A DNA stretch of 64,000 nt from Mesorhabditis belari (Eukaryota; Nematoda; Chromadorea; Rhabditida; Rhabditidae), in contig CAUEEP010000724.1 in assembly GCA_958450365.1 (NCBI GenBank), forward strand, positions 2,265,501-2,329,500, in the 5' to 3' direction. Shown here one piece after another: positions 62,320 to 64,000 of this stretch. Each line of letters opens with the position of its first letter. Positions within the stretch are counted from its first letter, which is position 1. The notes below the pieces were generated by a model. That model was not told the origin of the DNA. It did no database searches and saw only the letters and a list, made by a program, of their open reading frames with translations. A program made the translations under genes and the position numbers.

Positions 62320-62575
62320 AAAAAAATAAGAGGGTTTGACTTGGAATTTTTTTAAAAGTATCTTTAGGATCGTACTCTTTAAGAAGCCGTCACACGCCGG
62401 GTGATCCAAATTTGAAAATATTTCTCTAAATTTGGTTCCTTATCTCTCTCTCTAAATTTGGTTCCTTATCTCTCTAGACTTAGTTCCTTATCTCTCTAGA
62501 CTTAGTTCCTTATCTCTCTAGACTTAGTTCCTTATCTCTCTAGACTTAGTTCCTTATCTCTCTAGATGTGAAAAA
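62320..62575. repeat. Inverted partner of 57640-57795 plus 21-bp array
   Basis: The complement of CGGCGTGTGACGGCTTCTTAAAG is at 62380-62400. It is followed by CTTAGTTCCTTATCTCTCTAGA units (about 22 bp, six copies). Confidence 0.8.
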
Positions 62576-62743
62576 ACTTCTCTTAAAAAGTTGTCGCCAT
62601 AATTTTGGATTACCATTTTGGCTTCTTAGATTTTGGATTCTTCTTAGATTCTTCTTAGAAATGCCTCCAGAAAATTTAAAACATTGATTGTTTTTAGTGT
62701 AAGATTGATTTAATATAAGAAACTAAGTTTCAGCTCAATCATC

Positions 62744-63532
62744 ATGCAGTTTGAAGACATCTCAGATTCGGAGCCCGGTTGCAGCTCGATGGAAGAGGAA
62801 AAGTGGGCTTTATCTTTAGCAAAAGGATACAGTAATCAATATTTTCAATAAATAAATCAAATTAAATCAAATTAAATTAAATTAAATTAAATTAAATCAA
62901 ATTGAATTATATAAATACTTTATTCAGAAAGAAATAAAGTGCGAAAACGACATGAAAAATGTACTAGATAAAAGATGACAAAGTCACTTAAAATGCAACG
63001 AAATAGCCCTTTTAAAATCAGACACGGTGGAGATCAAACGCAACCTGTCGGGAAGGGCATTCCAAATTCACACGATTTACGAAAAAAGCTCTAGAGGATT
63101 TAGAGAAGGCAGATTCGGGATGCAAGATAAAAGAGCCACGCCTAGTCGCCAAAAGCCTCGAGTTTAGTCGAAAAAGATTTTTAAAAAGAGGGTTTTGATG
63201 TTTTCCTTTTACAATTTTAAAGCACTCAACCAAATCTATGATAAGACGGCGTTGTTCTAAGGTTTCAAGTGAGAAAAGTTTCAATCTATGTTTATACCTG
63301 ACGGATGAGTAGTTAGCAAAATCAATTTTGAATAGTGCTATTCGAGTAAAAATCAAATTGAATCAAATAGAATCAAATTAAACTAAATTGAATAAAATAG
63401 AATCAAATTAAATCAAATTTTAGTATCTCGTTGCTAGTTTAGCAAATGAAATTCTAGTGTTTTGGTGGACTCGATGCCGGAGGATGATCCAAACGGGAAC
63501 GTCAACGTTCAAATGGGAGCCGCTGTGCCAAG
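62744..63532 (+). CDS. Candidate 5' part of an unidentified gene (two exons) or a 35-codon mini-gene
   Basis: AAACTAAGTTTCAG (62720-62733) precedes ATG 62744. The frame reads MQFEDISDSEPGCSSMEEEK..., acidic. Read straight through it stops at 62851 with AATAAA overlapping the stop. Alternatively it splices at GAAAA|GTGGGC (62802) to 63458-63532 (after AAATTCTAG), adding VLVDSMPEDDPNGNVNVQMG and ending CCAAG|GTGAAG. The phases agree and both parts are acidic. The intron would contain a LINE fragment and the next intron a Tc1 fragment. Family unknown. Confidence 0.4.
62855..62910. repeat. AAATTAAATTA repeats
   Basis: A short (AATTAAAT)n run, with related AATCAAATTAAA sequence at 63350-63420 on the other side of the LINE fragment. 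Confidence 0.8.
63018..63356 (-). pseudogene. LINE polyprotein C-terminal fragment
   Basis: A 112-codon intact minus frame: KHRLKLFSLETLEQRRLIID then LVECFKIVKG, FRLNSRLLATRRGSF and AFFVNRVN. R-x-L-x4-LExRR-x3-DL-x-x-x-[FY]KI followed by TR..xF and RxxFFxxRV is the thumb-to-C-terminus region of LINE reverse transcriptases. There is no upstream polymerase domain. It lies in the putative intron of the 62744 gene. Confidence 0.75.
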
Positions 63533-63560
63533 GTGAAGCTTTTAGTGGTTTTCAGTTTTT

Positions 63561-63564
63561 CTAG

Positions 63565-63641
<77 letters not shown>

Positions 63642-63752
63642 CAGCCAGTCTCGGGTGTCTCCGGCTCGATGAATTGACGCGTTGTCGCGTTGAAACACGT
63701 AGGGAACGCTTGGATTTAGAAGCAAAAACAGCAGCAAGTGATTGTTCAACAC
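63561..63752 (-). pseudogene. Tc1-type transposase fragment with poly-Asn expansion
   Basis: The minus frame reads PYVFQRDNASIHRAGDTRDWL and then a run of about 26 Asn codons (AAC repeats, 63565-63645 on the + strand as GTT). FQxDNASIH is the second catalytic Asp block of Tc1-family transposases, here intact. The trinucleotide expansion starts exactly at the Asn codons that normally follow the Trp-Leu. Confidence 0.75.
63565..63645. repeat. (GTT)n microsatellite
   Basis: About 27 perfect GTT units, seeded within the Tc1 fragment. Confidence 0.95.
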
Positions 63753-63774
63753 ATCCTCTTTTGTACCTGGTTTA

Positions 63775-63930
63775 GTTCCGGGTCAAATGGCTCAAAACCG
63801 AGGCGTAAATCCAAAAGCATCCCTAGTAAGCTTTGGGTTTGGCTTTTGTGAAGGCTTTGGTTTTGGCTTTGGCTTTAGCGTTTGTGAAGGCTTTAACGAC
63901 TAAAGGCTTACATTGTCTGCTATGGAACAA
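63775..63930 (+). repeat. Dispersed repeat (31380/32010 family), longest copy
   Basis: CCGGGTCAAATGGCTCAAAACC...AAAGCATCCCTAGTAAGC then TTTAGCGTTTGTGAAGGC...GACTAAAGGCTTACATTGTC. The complement is at 32010-32150. Confidence 0.75.
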
Positions 63931-63935
63931 ATGGC

Positions 63936-64000
63936 ATAACCTTTGAACTTGAAACGAGATTTGAGATTGAGGAGGTCAGGAGATCGAGCGGGCCAGTCCA
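63936..64000 (-). pseudogene. Tc1-type transposase fragment (third catalytic block)
   Basis: The minus strand from the window edge reads DWPARSPDLLNLKSRF, the DWPARSPDLNPIENLW block with a one-codon insertion. It precedes (in transposase sense) the NASIH fragment at 63561-63752, so the order is inverted and these are two different copies. Confidence 0.65.

Overview
This is a stretch of eukaryotic, almost certainly nematode, genomic DNA. The evidence is: short exons bounded by TTTTCAG/TTTCAG acceptors and GT[GA]AGT donors; interstitial GCCTAA/TTAGGC runs (the nematode telomere hexamer); several Tc1/mariner relics; TACTGTAG/TACGGTAG-rich filler; and a homeobox gene and two copper transporters that look nematode-like. 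There are no bacterial operons, rRNAs or CRISPR arrays. Nearly all long open frames in the window are translations of tandem arrays whose unit is a multiple of 3 bp. The real genes are split into exons of 25-190 bp.

Three protein genes can be assembled with confidence from exon phase and homology. (1) An EMX/empty-spiracles-type homeobox gene (C. elegans ceh-2 class), + strand, 18425-27470 or, with an alternative last exon, to 29181. It has an N-terminal eh1-like motif and a complete 60-residue homeodomain split over three exons. Its introns are packed with minisatellites, tRNA-like sequences, a SINE-like element and a 699-bp Tc1-type relic. (2) and (3) Two adjacent CTR/SLC31-type copper transporter genes, + strand, 38353-40827 and 41076-45390, only 248 bp apart and therefore possibly an operon. 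Weaker candidates are a minus-strand two-exon gene start (52405-52658), a plus-strand gene end with a 45-nt intron (52937-53093), and isolated exons at 495-536, 3549-3786, 8431-8505, 35634-35752, 51493-51626 and 62744-63532.

The rest is repeats. Left third (1-18 kb): minisatellites, a long-TIR element carrying a GGTCTA array, foldback elements, an inverted SINE pair, a degenerate Tc3-like transposase and two mariner relics. Middle (18-46 kb): the homeobox gene, a 1.3-kb AGATCTAGAGG array, more minisatellites, a mariner relic and the copper transporter pair. Right third (46-64 kb): a 2.8-kb palindromic element with mirrored arrays, a cluster of tRNA-like sequences, a mariner relic, a second inverted copy of the left-end long-TIR element, two LINE C-terminal fragments and Tc1 fragments.

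The most unusual theme is that many arrays seem to have grown out of recognisable host sequences. A tRNA-like gene has its D-loop/anticodon segment amplified about 23 times. A tRNA A-box-like 15-mer is amplified about 8 times. Two independent Tc1-family relics carry tandem expansions at the same point of the transposase, just after the NASI(H/Y) motif.
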